Positions 34,995-44,308 are shown, counted from the first letter of the stretch. The stretch is 44,959 bases of DNA from CBFDCQ01 sp965603355 (GCA_965603355.1 CBFDCQ010000020.1:1-44959); one strand, 5' to 3'. Made by a program: numbers and translations. The notes: generated from the sequence alone by a model not told the origin.

Positions 34995-36122
34995 ATGGAT
35001 CGAAGTAGTGAGATATCTGCAACAATAACGAGAGTTGCTTCAGACGAACTTGACGTCGTAACGCTGTCGAGGCGCTGCTGCAATAAGTTCTACATAAACG
35101 CGCATCCTGCAAAAGCGGGTGAACGCTATTCCATGTTTGAGAACCTCGGCAGGTTCGTCCGCGAACATGACGCTAGAATTCTGGCGCAGGACGTTTTCGG
35201 TAGCTGCGAGCTTCACGATGACGGTATGGATGCGCTGCGGAGTGCGTGCGGTGAGGTCGGGTGGCCGGTAACATGGATAGAGGGATACGGTCGCTCCGGT
35301 ATGAACATGACAGGCACTCAGGTATACGCGATTTCAGGTGCCGCTGTTGAGCCGGTTCGATTGGACGGACGCATCATTGGGGCCACGTGTGAAGACGATG
35401 ACGCGACGTATTGCCTGTTAGGAGATTTGCGGCCGGCTGATACTTCCTGCTCCAGGACCGAGCAGACTCGGGCGACATTTGAGGAGATAGAAGCGGCCTT
35501 ACGACTTGTTGACATGGACTTTTCCAACGTCATCCGCACCTGGTTCTACATAGATGAGATCCTCCTGTGGTACGACGGGTTTAACGCCGTACGAACGGAG
35601 TTTTTTGACGAACGAGACGTGTTCCAGGGCCTGGTGCCTGCGAGCACGGGCATCGGCGTCGCCAATCCTGCGGGCACGGCCGTGGTCGCAGACGTTTATG
35701 CATTGAAGGCGAAGCGCAACAATGTCGAGGTTCGTGCGGTTCCTTCACCGTTGCAGTGCTCCCCCATTGACTACGAGAGCTCTTTCAGTAGGGCGGTGGA
35801 GGTGAAGCTGCCGGACCACCGGAGGCTATACATATCCGGCACGGCAAGCATCGAGCCGGGCGGCGAAACGGCCCACCAAGGGGAGGTGGAAGGGCAAATT
35901 GCGCGAACCATGGAGGTCGTGCTGGCTATTTTGGAATCATGTGCGATGGACTGGGCGGATACAAGCAGGGCAGTCGCATATTTTAAGGATATTGAGCACG
36001 CGCCGCTGCTTGACGAATACTGTGGGCGACACTCTCTGCCTGCCATCCCCATTGCCGTGGCACACGGCGACATTTGCCGCGACGATCTCCTATTCGAACT
36101 TGAGGTTGATGCTGTCGAGTAG
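34995..36122 (+). CDS. Tandem RidA/chorismatase-like protein
   Basis: Predicted 375-residue cytosolic protein with two RidA/YjgF-type folds, similar in layout to FkbO/Hyg5 chorismatases. The first half holds FSNVIRTWFYIDEIL and ATFEEIEAALRLVDMDF; the second half has RRLYISGTASIEPGGETAHQGEVE and MEVVLAILESCAMDWADTSRAVAYFKD, which match the RidA core. Single-domain RidA proteins hydrolyse reactive imines and enamines; tandem forms are rarely characterised. It has an AAGGTAGTGA ribosome site and ends 14 bases before araB, so it is the first gene of the pentose operon. Its role there is not known: removal of a reactive by-product is one idea. Confidence 0.78.
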   Translation: MDRSSEISATITRVASDELDVVTLSRRCCNKFYINAHPAKAGERYSMFENLGRFVREHDARILAQDVFGSCELHDDGMDALRSACGEVGWPVTWIEGYGRSGMNMTGTQVYAISGAAVEPVRLDGRIIGATCEDDDATYCLLGDLRPADTSCSRTEQTRATFEEIEAALRLVDMDFSNVIRTWFYIDEILLWYDGFNAVRTEFFDERDVFQGLVPASTGIGVANPAGTAVVADVYALKAKRNNVEVRAVPSPLQCSPIDYESSFSRAVEVKLPDHRRLYISGTASIEPGGETAHQGEVEGQIARTMEVVLAILESCAMDWADTSRAVAYFKDIEHAPLLDEYCGRHSLPAIPIAVAHGDICRDDLLFELEVDAVE

Positions 36123-36136
36123 CTGGAGGAGTCAAA

Positions 36137-37816
36137 GTGAACGGTTACGCTATTGGTATCGACTACGGCACTAATTCCGTTCGCACGGTCCTCATAGACT
36201 GTGCCGACGGCAAGGAAATCGGTGGGAGCGTTTTCGCTTACCCCACGGGTGAGCAGGGCGTTATACTTGATGCTAAGGATCACAATCTGGCGAGACAGAA
36301 CCCTGCTGACTATCTTGAGGGCCTCGAACACTCTGTGAAGGGCGCGTTGAACGGAGCTGCAGACCAGGAGGGTTTCGCACCTGAGAAGATTATCGGTATC
36401 GGAGTTGATACGACCGGTTCGACGCCAATGCCGGTTGACAATAACAACCAACCTCTCGCCCTGCATGCAGCATGGAAAGATGATCCCGCGGCTCATGCAT
36501 GGTTGTGGAAGGATCACACCAGCGCGGAAGAGGCAGCGCGCATAACCGCTCTCGCTCGCGAGCACAGGCCGCATTTTCTTGCCAAGTGCGGCGGCACTTA
36601 TTCCTCTGAATGGTTCTGGTCAAAAGTGTCGCACTGCCTCAAGGTCGCTCCGGATGTTTTCGACGCAGCCTTCAGCTGGGTGGAACTTGCTGACTGGATT
36701 CCGGCCGTTCTGGCGGGCGTTACGGCTCCAAACGCGATCAAACGGGGCGTCTGCGCGGCCGGCCATAAAGCGATGTACTGTGACGAGTGGGGCGGTCTGC
36801 CGGACGAAGAGTTTCTGGCAATGGTCGATCCGAAGCTCGCGGATCTCAGAGACAGACTTTACGATAAGGCGTACGACGCCGATACCGTCGCCGGAACTTT
36901 ATGCCGTGAGTGGGCCGAGAAGCTCGGGCTTAAGGAGGGCATCCCGATCGCTATCGGTGCCTTCGACGCCCATTACGGTGCCGTAGGTGCCGGCGTCCGG
37001 GAAGGGACTCTCGTAAAAATTATTGGCACCTCGACCTGTGACTGTACCGTTGCGCCAAAGACGAAAAGGATCAAGGACGTCCCGGGCATTTGCGGCATAG
37101 TTGACGGATCAATACTACCGGGTCACTACGGTCTCGAAGCGGGACAGTCAGCCGTCGGAGACATTTTCAAATGGTTTGTGGAGACTGTCTGCGAAGGCGA
37201 CGACGCGCTGCATGAGAAGTTCAGCGAGGAGGCAAGCAAGCTCAAACCGGGTCAGTCGGGTCTGCTGGCTCTCGACTGGAACAACGGCAACCGGACCATA
37301 CTGGTCGACCCGAGACTTTCGGGACTTCTGCTCGGCCAGACGCTGTATACCACCCAGGCGGAGATATATAGGGCACTCATAGAGGCAACTGCGTATGGCG
37401 CGAGAGCCATCATCGAGCGATTTAGCGATTACGGTGTCCCCGTCGAGCGGATCGTCTGCTGCGGCGGTATAGCGGAGAAGAATCCGTTTCTGATGCAGGT
37501 ATATGCGGACGTCACAGGTTGTACGATGCAGATTTCCGGTTCGGCCCAGACTTGCGCGCTCGGCGCGGCACTATCCTCGGCAGTAGCCGCCGGCAAGGAC
37601 GCGGGCGGATACCAGAGCTTTGCCAAAGCGCAGGACGCGATGACGTCGGTGAAGTCAGAACAGTACGAGCCGGACCCGGAGAAGAAGAAGGTGTACGACC
37701 AGCTTTACGGACTCTACCGGATACTGCACGACGGTTTCGGTGGAGTCGCCGCGCAGGTCGATCTGTCACGGATCATGAAGGAACTTATCGCGCTGAAAGA
37801 AGCGCAGGCAAAGTAG
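36137..37816 (+). CDS. araB: Ribulokinase
   Basis: Predicted 559-residue FGGY-family kinase, matching the usual length of L-ribulokinase, which phosphorylates L-ribulose at O5. The N-terminal ATPase fold shows GIDYGTNSVRTVLID and GVDTTGSTPMPVD; AIGAFDAHYGAVGAG carries the probable catalytic base Asp277; the C-terminal half has RIVCCGGIAEKNPFLMQVYADV. The start is GTG at 36137 with GGAGGAG upstream. It is tightly packed: 14 bases after the RidA-like gene and 10 bases before the isomerase. The order kinase, isomerase, epimerase gives a complete L-arabinose to D-xylulose-5-phosphate route. Confidence 0.94.
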   Translation: MNGYAIGIDYGTNSVRTVLIDCADGKEIGGSVFAYPTGEQGVILDAKDHNLARQNPADYLEGLEHSVKGALNGAADQEGFAPEKIIGIGVDTTGSTPMPVDNNNQPLALHAAWKDDPAAHAWLWKDHTSAEEAARITALAREHRPHFLAKCGGTYSSEWFWSKVSHCLKVAPDVFDAAFSWVELADWIPAVLAGVTAPNAIKRGVCAAGHKAMYCDEWGGLPDEEFLAMVDPKLADLRDRLYDKAYDADTVAGTLCREWAEKLGLKEGIPIAIGAFDAHYGAVGAGVREGTLVKIIGTSTCDCTVAPKTKRIKDVPGICGIVDGSILPGHYGLEAGQSAVGDIFKWFVETVCEGDDALHEKFSEEASKLKPGQSGLLALDWNNGNRTILVDPRLSGLLLGQTLYTTQAEIYRALIEATAYGARAIIERFSDYGVPVERIVCCGGIAEKNPFLMQVYADVTGCTMQISGSAQTCALGAALSSAVAAGKDAGGYQSFAKAQDAMTSVKSEQYEPDPEKKKVYDQLYGLYRILHDGFGGVAAQVDLSRIMKELIALKEAQAK

Positions 37817-37826
37817 AGGAGGAGCC

Positions 37827-39335
37827 ATGTTACCGCTTAACACGTTTGCACCTGAAGTAAAACTCGGCATTGTCTCCGCGTCACGCGACTGTTTTCCGAG
37901 GGAGTTGTCCGAGAACCGGACGACTGTTCTGCTTGACGCGTGCGAATCGGCGGGCATCTCGCTGGTCATACCGGAAGGCGACTGCCGCATTATCGAGTCA
38001 AAAGCTCACGCCCGCGACGCGGCCAGCCAGCTGCGTGAAGCCGGATGCGACGCCGTTGTACTCTACCTGGGCAATTTCTCCCCGGAGATCGAGGACGCCT
38101 TCTTCGTCAAGGAGTTCGGCGGCAACGTCATGATCATCGCCGCCGCCGAGGAATCGGCCGCGACCCTTTGTACCGACCGGGGCGACGCACTGTGCGGGCT
38201 GCTGTCGGCTATGCTGGCTGTGAACAAGCGGAGTCTGATGTCAAAGATGTATCTCCCGGAAGACCCGGTCGTAGACGCCGGAAGCGGCGCCGCGGCCGTA
38301 GCATATTTCGCGCGGGTCATACGGGTGGTGAAAGGTATCAGCAACGCGACGATCGGCCTGTTCGGGCCGCGCCCGCGCGACTTCGAGACCTGTAACTACA
38401 ACCTCGCATCGGTGGCATCTCTGGGCGTTGAGGTCGAGGAACACGGTTTCTTTGACCTTGTGAACGAGATCAAACGGGTTCAGCAAGAAGAGGACGTCTC
38501 GGACATCATCGATTCAATGAGAAAAGAGGTGCCCGGCGTTCCGTCCGGCAATTTTGCACAGCGGCTCGCCTTGTACGAGAAAGCTGTGCTGAACCTGCGT
38601 GATGCCTATAACCTTTCCGGCATGACCAGCCAGTGCTGGTCGGAACAGGAGCAAGCACTGCGGCACGTCCCCTGTTACATCAACGCGCGTATGGCGGCAA
38701 GGGGATTCCCGATCGCCTGCGAAAATGACGCTTACTCGCTGATCGCTGAGCTGCTCGGGCAGTACGCGTCGGTCGCCGGTGTTACCATTCTTGATATTAA
38801 CCACTCCATCCCGGCAGACTTGCACAAAAGTCTCAAGGATTACCCGATTGAGGATGTCGTAGGGCTTTTCCACTGCGGCAATACGGATCCCGGTCGGATG
38901 AAGAAGCCGGCAATGAAGCACCAACTCATCATGAAGCGACTGATGGAACCGGACGGAGAACCGGATATCACGCGCGGAACGGTAGAAGGGCAGATTTCCG
39001 CGTCGCCTATCACGGTCCTGCAGGTGCACGGGGTGGGGGACAACCTGAGAGCGTATCTTGCGGAAGGCCGGTTCCTCGATCTCGACCCGAAAACGTTCGG
39101 CGGCACCGGCACGGCGTACATTCCCGGTTTCAGGCGGTTCTACCGGCACGTGATGCTCGGACGGTTCCACCACCATGCCGCGGTGGCGTTCGACCATGTC
39201 GGCGCCGTTGTGTACGACGCTCTCAAGCTGCTTGGCGTTGAGGAGATCTACGCACCTCTGCCCGGCAACGTTGCCTATCCGGGAGAAAACAGATTTCAGA
39301 CCGGTCGCGTGCCTCGACAGCACAGTTCGACTTAG
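37827..39335 (+). CDS. FucI/AraA-superfamily sugar isomerase, probable arabinose isomerase
   Basis: Predicted 502-residue member of the L-fucose/L-arabinose isomerase fold. It lacks the N-terminal sequence of classical AraA and looks closer to L-fucose isomerase-like proteins: an N-terminal Rossmann-like half with AVVLYLGNFSPEIEDAF, a middle domain with QCWSEQEQAL (Glu273) and CENDAY (Glu299, Asp301), and RFHHHAAVAFDH near the C-terminus. Acidic and His residues in these places are reasonable metal ligands. Its place between araB and araD suggests it makes L-ribulose from L-arabinose, replacing AraA. This is inference from context. The start at 37827 follows AGGAGGAG. Confidence 0.8.
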   Translation: MLPLNTFAPEVKLGIVSASRDCFPRELSENRTTVLLDACESAGISLVIPEGDCRIIESKAHARDAASQLREAGCDAVVLYLGNFSPEIEDAFFVKEFGGNVMIIAAAEESAATLCTDRGDALCGLLSAMLAVNKRSLMSKMYLPEDPVVDAGSGAAAVAYFARVIRVVKGISNATIGLFGPRPRDFETCNYNLASVASLGVEVEEHGFFDLVNEIKRVQQEEDVSDIIDSMRKEVPGVPSGNFAQRLALYEKAVLNLRDAYNLSGMTSQCWSEQEQALRHVPCYINARMAARGFPIACENDAYSLIAELLGQYASVAGVTILDINHSIPADLHKSLKDYPIEDVVGLFHCGNTDPGRMKKPAMKHQLIMKRLMEPDGEPDITRGTVEGQISASPITVLQVHGVGDNLRAYLAEGRFLDLDPKTFGGTGTAYIPGFRRFYRHVMLGRFHHHAAVAFDHVGAVVYDALKLLGVEEIYAPLPGNVAYPGENRFQTGRVPRQHSST

Positions 39336-39392
39336 AGCAGGCTGAATGCGAAGACCGTAACCTTCCATTCTCCCTTTGCGGGATGGACTGAG

Positions 39393-40079
39393 ATGCTCGA
39401 CGAATTGAAACTCGACTCATACCGGGCGAACATGCTGCTTCCCGAACACGGGCTCATCAACCTGACGTTCGGAAATGTGAGTGTGATTGACAGGAGTGAA
39501 GGTATTCTGGCGATCAAGCCGAGCGGCGTATCTTACGACCAGTTAAAGCCGGAAGATATGGTGCTTGTCGATCTGGATGGCAGAAAGGTGGAGGGAGCCT
39601 TCAACCCATCTACCGATACGCCGACCCATGTCCGTGTCTATCAGGCATTTAACTCCGTCGGCGGTGTAGTACACGCACATTCCAAGTTCGCTACCGCGTT
39701 TGCGCAGGCCGGCAAGCCCGTGGCGTGCTATGGGACGACGCACGCGGATTATTTCTATGGAGAGATCCCGATTACGAGGAAGATGACCCCCAAGGAGATT
39801 ACGCAAGCGTACGAGCTGGAAACCGGCAACGTAATCGTTGAACGTTTCCGCGACCTCGATCCGCTGGAGTATCCCGGCGTGCTCGTCCACAGCCACGGCC
39901 CGTTCGCGTGGGGACCGACCGGCGAAAAGGCGGTGGAAAACGCCGTTGCGATGGAGTTGCTGGCGGAAATGGCGTACTACACACTCCAGTTAAGCCCCGA
40001 AACCGCGCCGATTGAGCAGGAACTGCTCGATAAACACTTCAAGCGGAAACACGGGAAGGACGCGTATTACGGTCAATAG
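39393..40079 (+). CDS. araD: L-ribulose-5-phosphate 4-epimerase
   Basis: Predicted 228-residue class II aldolase-fold epimerase that converts L-ribulose-5-phosphate to D-xylulose-5-phosphate by retro-aldol cleavage. The zinc ligands are His94, His96 and His168 (VVHAHS and HSHGPF), with Asp75 in STDTPTH; LTFGNVSVIDR is the phosphate-binding start. Length matches E. coli AraD (231). It follows the isomerase by 57 bases. Its 3' end overlaps the convergent dehydrogenase gene by 41 bases, so their messages can form an antisense pair. Confidence 0.95.
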   Translation: MLDELKLDSYRANMLLPEHGLINLTFGNVSVIDRSEGILAIKPSGVSYDQLKPEDMVLVDLDGRKVEGAFNPSTDTPTHVRVYQAFNSVGGVVHAHSKFATAFAQAGKPVACYGTTHADYFYGEIPITRKMTPKEITQAYELETGNVIVERFRDLDPLEYPGVLVHSHGPFAWGPTGEKAVENAVAMELLAEMAYYTLQLSPETAPIEQELLDKHFKRKHGKDAYYGQ

Positions 40080-41100
40080 TGGCCTTCACGACGTTGTCCT
40101 CGAAGTTGGACACAAGCTCGAACGCCTCGCCGGCTCTCTCCAGCGGGAATGAATGGGTCACCAGCGAACGCACCTCTATCTTCCCTGACTCCACGAGCGA
40201 GATTGCCGTAGGGTAGTTGTACTTGAACCGCCGGCACCACTGCACGTTCAATTCTTTCCGTCGTGCAACCGTGACCGGGATCTGGTCGTACTCCTGGCCT
40301 GATATCCCCGCCAGCACACACCGGCCCGCCGGGTGCACCACTTTGAAGGCGTGCGAGAGGGTTTCGGAGGAACGCGCCATATCGAGTGCCACATCAACGC
40401 CTCGGCCATCGGTCTCGCGCAGGATGGTATCGACGGTGTCCATCTTAGTCGCGTTGAACGCGTAGTCCACGCCGCTCCTCGTCCCCGCATCGACCCGATA
40501 GTCGTGGAGATCCGTCCCAAAAAGGTACCCTGCACCGCCGAATTTGGCTACCTGGGCGGTCAGGAGCCCGATGGGCCCAAGTCCCAGGACAGCCACCGTC
40601 TCGCCGGGCTCCAGGTTCGCGAGTTCCACCGCGTGGACCGCCACGGCCAGCGGTTCGATCATCACCGCGTCCGCCCACGTAAGCGAATCCGGCACGGGAA
40701 AACAGAACGCCGCGTGGAGAGCCGTGTACTCGCACAACGCGCCGTCGCAGCCCGGCCCACCGGGGAAAAACATGTTCAAACACACATTGTACTGGCCGCG
40801 ACGGCACCACTCGCACTCGAGACAGGGGATGCCGGGCTCTACGGCCACTCGTTTGCCGACAAGGCTGCGGTCCGCTTCCGTGCCGACATCCATAACAGTG
40901 CCGGCATACTCGTGCCCGGGGATCAGTGGTTCGGTAATGCGCGTGTTCGCGATGCAGCCCTGCTCATAGTAGTGCAGGTCCGACCCGCAGACCCCTACCG
41001 ATTCGACGCGCACAAGCGCTTCATGCGGTTTCGGTACGGGCTTGTCAACGTCAACCAGCCGCAAGTCCCGTGGGGCATACCACTTCACAGCTTTCATCAT
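40039..41100 (-). CDS. Zinc-dependent medium-chain dehydrogenase, polyol type
   Basis: Predicted 353-residue NAD(P)-dependent alcohol/polyol dehydrogenase of the MDR superfamily, near sorbitol, xylitol or threonine dehydrogenases. Catalytic zinc residues Cys38, His63 and Glu64 (VGVCGSD and PGHEYAG) and the structural-zinc set Cys93, Cys96, Cys99, Cys107 are all present, and VAVLGLGPIGLL marks the Rossmann fold. It is read against the pentose operon and overlaps the end of araD by 41 bases. It shares a divergent promoter region with the symporter gene. It could interconvert L-arabinitol or xylitol with a ketopentose (inferred). ATG 41100 is followed at once by a second ATG. Confidence 0.9.
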   Translation of the reverse strand: MMKAVKWYAPRDLRLVDVDKPVPKPHEALVRVESVGVCGSDLHYYEQGCIANTRITEPLIPGHEYAGTVMDVGTEADRSLVGKRVAVEPGIPCLECEWCRRGQYNVCLNMFFPGGPGCDGALCEYTALHAAFCFPVPDSLTWADAVMIEPLAVAVHAVELANLEPGETVAVLGLGPIGLLTAQVAKFGGAGYLFGTDLHDYRVDAGTRSGVDYAFNATKMDTVDTILRETDGRGVDVALDMARSSETLSHAFKVVHPAGRCVLAGISGQEYDQIPVTVARRKELNVQWCRRFKYNYPTAISLVESGKIEVRSLVTHSFPLERAGEAFELVSNFEDNVVKATIDRNTRPSRVSA

Positions 41101-41165
41101 TTAGTCACCGATTGCTTCTCCGTCGATCAGTATATCCACGGCGCGACGGTTCGCGCCACGCCAAA

Positions 41166-41194
41166 AGCATATCCTGTCAGGGCAGAACTGTCAA
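41166..41194 (-). promoter_or_regulatory. Promoter of the dehydrogenase gene
   Basis: On the minus strand TTGACA (41194-41189) and TATGCT (41171-41166) are separated by 17 bases. The -35 box lies in one arm of the 9-bp inverted repeat TGTCAATAG/CTATTGACA (41189-41197 with 41227-41235). Confidence 0.55.
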
Positions 41195-41229
41195 TAGACC
41201 GGCTTTGTGTTTGGCAGGACTTTGCCCTA

Positions 41230-41258
41230 TTGACAATTGGCAATCCATGTGCTAGCCT
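41230..41258 (+). promoter_or_regulatory. Promoter of the symporter gene
   Basis: TTGACA (41230-41235), a 17-base spacer and an extended -10, TGC-TAGCCT (to 41258), form the promoter. Its -35 box lies in the other arm of the same inverted repeat, and the -10 box is weak, so help by an activator is plausible. The leader is about 140 nt, with AAAGGA before ATG 41406. Confidence 0.45.
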
Positions 41259-41405
41259 TAATCAACATCCGGCGTCGTTCCTCCATTCATGGTTCAGACG
41301 CCTGACGGTTCGCGTAACGGGGCAGCAAGTGGCGTTCACATGCAGAGGATACTCTGTGTGTTTGGGCGCCTGGAATTGTCAATCTCGCGTGAAAGGATCT
41401 AGAAG

Positions 41406-43181
41406 ATGCCAGAATCTGGTGCGATGGTCGCGCAGCTTTTCGGTTGGCCGGACTGGTGCACACTGGGGTTGTTTTTCGTAGGGATGTTCGGAATCATCTG
41501 GTGGGTGTTGAAGCAGAAGGAAGAGACCTCGGTCGACTACTTCCTTGCGGGTCGTAATGTCGGTTGGATCGCGATCGGGGCGTCGATTTTCGCATCGAAC
41601 ATCGGTTCGGAACACCTGGTAGGTCTTGCCGGTGCGGGAGCCAAGAGCGGTATGGCTATGGCGCACTGGGAGATGCATGGATGGTTGATCCTTGTGCTGG
41701 GCTGGGTGTTTGTGCCGTTTTATGCGCGCAGCATGGTCTATACGATGCCGGAGTTCCTGGAAAGGCGGTACTGCCCCGGTGCGCGGACGATCCTGTCGAT
41801 CATCTCGCTGGTCAGCTACGTCCTGACCAAGGTGGCGGTGACGGTGTGGGCCGGCGGAACGGTGTTCAAGACAGTACTCGGGATCGAGACCGTGCAGATT
41901 TTGAGGTGGGAGATAGATTTCTTCTGGGTCGGCGCCATTGGGCTGGTGATCATAACCGGCATCTATACGGTTCTCGGCGGCATGAAATCCGTTCTCTACA
42001 CATCAATACTGCAGACGCCGGTGCTTCTGCTCGGATCGATCGTGATCCTGGTCGTCGGGCTAGCCAAGCTCGGCGGTTGGGGCGAACTGATGACTATATG
42101 CAAAGCGACACCGACCGGCCACGGCACCGACAACATGATGACCCTTGTGCGAACGGCCAGCGACCCGGAGTTCCCGTGGACAGGTGTACTGTTCGGGTCG
42201 GCGATCATAGGGTTCTGGTACTGGTGTACGGATCAGTATATCGTGCAGCGTACGCTGTCGGCGCCCAACCAGCAGGTGGCGCGAAGAGGAACGATATTTG
42301 CCGGTTACATGAAACTCCTGCCGGTCTTCATCTTCCTGATTCCGGGCATGATTGCCTTCGCGATGAAACAGAAGGGACTGTTGGTGCTTGACGATTCCGA
42401 CAAGGCGTTCCCGTTGCTGGTCTCAACATTGTTGCCCGTGGGCGTAAAGGGCATAGTGGTCGGCGGCCTTGTGGCCGCATTGATGAGTTCGCTGGCATCT
42501 CTGTTCAACTCGTCGGCCATGTTGTTTACCGTGGACTTCTACCAGAAGTTCAAACCGGATTCATCCGAGAAGCACCTGGTGTTTGTCGGCCGGTCAGCGA
42601 CGGCGGTGATCGTGGTACTGGGCATTTTCTGGATACCGATCATGGAGCGTCTCGGGCAGGTACTTTACGAGTATCTGCAGGACGTACAGTCGCTCCTGGC
42701 CCCCGGTATCGCCGCGGTGTTCCTTCTTGGCGTGTTCACGAAAAGGGCGTCGGCCGTTGGCGGCCTGTGGGGACTGATCGTCGGTTTCGTCTTCGGAATG
42801 TTCCGGCTGCTCGTCAAGGTCGTCACCAACCGATGGATCGTTCCCAGTTACATAGACTCAAACAACATAGGGACTTGGATCAGGGAAAGGGCCGCTGATC
42901 CGGCCGGTCTGAACGCTGTCAACACGTTCTGCGTGAAGTTCGTTGCGGTCAACTGGCTGCACTACTGCATGTTCCTGTTTGTGCTATGCCTGGTGACCAT
43001 CTGGGTAGTCAGTCTGTTCACGCCCAGGCCGTCGGCAGAGAAGATCCAGGGACTGACTTACGGTTCAGCGACGAAAGAGCAGATCCAGGAGACACGGGCG
43101 AGCTGGAACAAGTGGGATGTGATCCACACCGCGATCATTCTCGGCGTAGTTGTACTATTTTACATCTACTTCTGGGGGTAG
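41406..43181 (+). CDS. Sodium/solute symporter, SGLT-like
   Basis: Predicted 591-residue inner membrane transporter of the SSS family (SLC5), close to sodium/glucose or myo-inositol symporters. About 13-14 membrane helices are visible. The family start GRNVGWIAIGASIFASNIGSEH is read at about residues 49-70, and SLASLFNSSAMLFTVDFY near residue 365 contributes the sodium site region. Length and layout are normal. It diverges from the dehydrogenase gene and follows the pentose operon in direction, so an arabinose or other pentose substrate fits, but glucose or galactose cannot be excluded. A perfect palindrome, CCGGTTAACCGG (43185-43196), follows the stop. Confidence 0.92.
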   Translation: MPESGAMVAQLFGWPDWCTLGLFFVGMFGIIWWVLKQKEETSVDYFLAGRNVGWIAIGASIFASNIGSEHLVGLAGAGAKSGMAMAHWEMHGWLILVLGWVFVPFYARSMVYTMPEFLERRYCPGARTILSIISLVSYVLTKVAVTVWAGGTVFKTVLGIETVQILRWEIDFFWVGAIGLVIITGIYTVLGGMKSVLYTSILQTPVLLLGSIVILVVGLAKLGGWGELMTICKATPTGHGTDNMMTLVRTASDPEFPWTGVLFGSAIIGFWYWCTDQYIVQRTLSAPNQQVARRGTIFAGYMKLLPVFIFLIPGMIAFAMKQKGLLVLDDSDKAFPLLVSTLLPVGVKGIVVGGLVAALMSSLASLFNSSAMLFTVDFYQKFKPDSSEKHLVFVGRSATAVIVVLGIFWIPIMERLGQVLYEYLQDVQSLLAPGIAAVFLLGVFTKRASAVGGLWGLIVGFVFGMFRLLVKVVTNRWIVPSYIDSNNIGTWIRERAADPAGLNAVNTFCVKFVAVNWLHYCMFLFVLCLVTIWVVSLFTPRPSAEKIQGLTYGSATKEQIQETRASWNKWDVIHTAIILGVVVLFYIYFWG

Positions 43182-43207
43182 GGACCGGTTAACCGGCGCC
43201 AGGGGAT

Positions 43208-44308
43208 CTACTTCAGCAGGATCCCGCCGCGTGTATGCTGGCTGAGGAAGATGCCCTGGAGATTCATCCGGAGCTCCTCGGGATTGTCAGACCAGAGCAT
43301 CGCCTCCTCTTCGTCGACAAGCTCCTTCTTGACCAGGTCCGCCAGAGACATGTTGAAGCTCTGCATCCCTTCTTCCTTGCCCGAGAGAACCGCCGTGGGA
43401 ATGCGTCTGATGTTGTTATCCCGTATGAGCCCCGCGATGGCCGGGTTGGCCAGCATGACCTCAACCGCCGGCACACGTCCGTCCTCGTCTTTCTTCGGCA
43501 GGAGCCGCATGGCCACCGACGCCTTTAGCTGCATCGCAAGCGCCGCGCGGACCTGATCGTGCTGTGTCGAAGGGAACAGGTCGACGATCCGGTCGATGGT
43601 CATCATGACGTTGGTGGTGTGCAGGGTGCTGAAAACGAGGTGACCTGTCTCGGCAGCGCTGATGGCCGCCTGGAACGTCTCCGTGTCGCGCATCTCGCCG
43701 ATCAGTATCACATCGGGATCCTCGCGCAACGCAGATCTCAACGCGCCCATGAAATCCTGCGTGTCAATCGCGATCTCACGCTGCGTGACGATGCTCTTGT
43801 TGTTGGTATGCAGGAACTCGATAGGGTCCTCGAGGGTGAGAATGTGACATTGTCGCGTCCGGTTGATGTGGTCCACGGCGCTGGCGAGAGTCGTGGACTT
43901 TCCACTGCCCGTGGTGCCGGTTATCAGAACAAGGCCCCGCCGAAGCTGCGCGATCTGCTCCATTACCGGTGGCAGGTTCAGCTCCTCGAAATTCTGTATG
44001 TTGCCACGGACGTGCCGGAACACCACCCCCACAACGCCTCTTTGTCGAAACACGTTCGTCCGGAATCTGCCGACTCCGGATATGCTCACGGCGAGATCGT
44101 ACTCACTCTGCGTCTCGAAGTCCTGGCGTTGGTGCGGAGCCATGAACTGCTTGATGACTTCCGACGTATCATCCGGTTTGAGCATCCCGTCGCCGACAAA
44201 GACGATCTGCCCGTCAATACGGTACGCGGGAGGGCTGCCTACCGCGAGGTGTACGTCCGAAGCACCACGAGCTACTGCGTCTTCAAGGATCTCCTTGACT
44301 GTGAGCAT
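43208..44308 (-). CDS. pilT: Type IV pilus retraction ATPase PilT-like
   Basis: Predicted 366-residue hexameric secretion ATPase of the PilT/PilU type, which powers pilus retraction and twitching. The N-terminal PAS-like part starts with MLTVKEILEDAVARGASDVH; Walker A GTTGSGKST is at 131-139, the Asp box in ILTLEDPIEF, Walker B in VILIGEMRDTET and the His box in HLVFSTLHTT. The C-terminal half carries LLPKKDEDGR and AGLIRD near where PilT has its AIRNLIRE motif, which is altered here. ATG 44308 follows AGGGGGT. It is divergent from a prepilin-like gene, in line with a pilus locus. A TATAAT on the minus strand at 44390-44385 may be its -10 box. Confidence 0.93.
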   Translation of the reverse strand: MLTVKEILEDAVARGASDVHLAVGSPPAYRIDGQIVFVGDGMLKPDDTSEVIKQFMAPHQRQDFETQSEYDLAVSISGVGRFRTNVFRQRGVVGVVFRHVRGNIQNFEELNLPPVMEQIAQLRRGLVLITGTTGSGKSTTLASAVDHINRTRQCHILTLEDPIEFLHTNNKSIVTQREIAIDTQDFMGALRSALREDPDVILIGEMRDTETFQAAISAAETGHLVFSTLHTTNVMMTIDRIVDLFPSTQHDQVRAALAMQLKASVAMRLLPKKDEDGRVPAVEVMLANPAIAGLIRDNNIRRIPTAVLSGKEEGMQSFNMSLADLVKKELVDEEEAMLWSDNPEELRMNLQGIFLSQHTRGGILLK

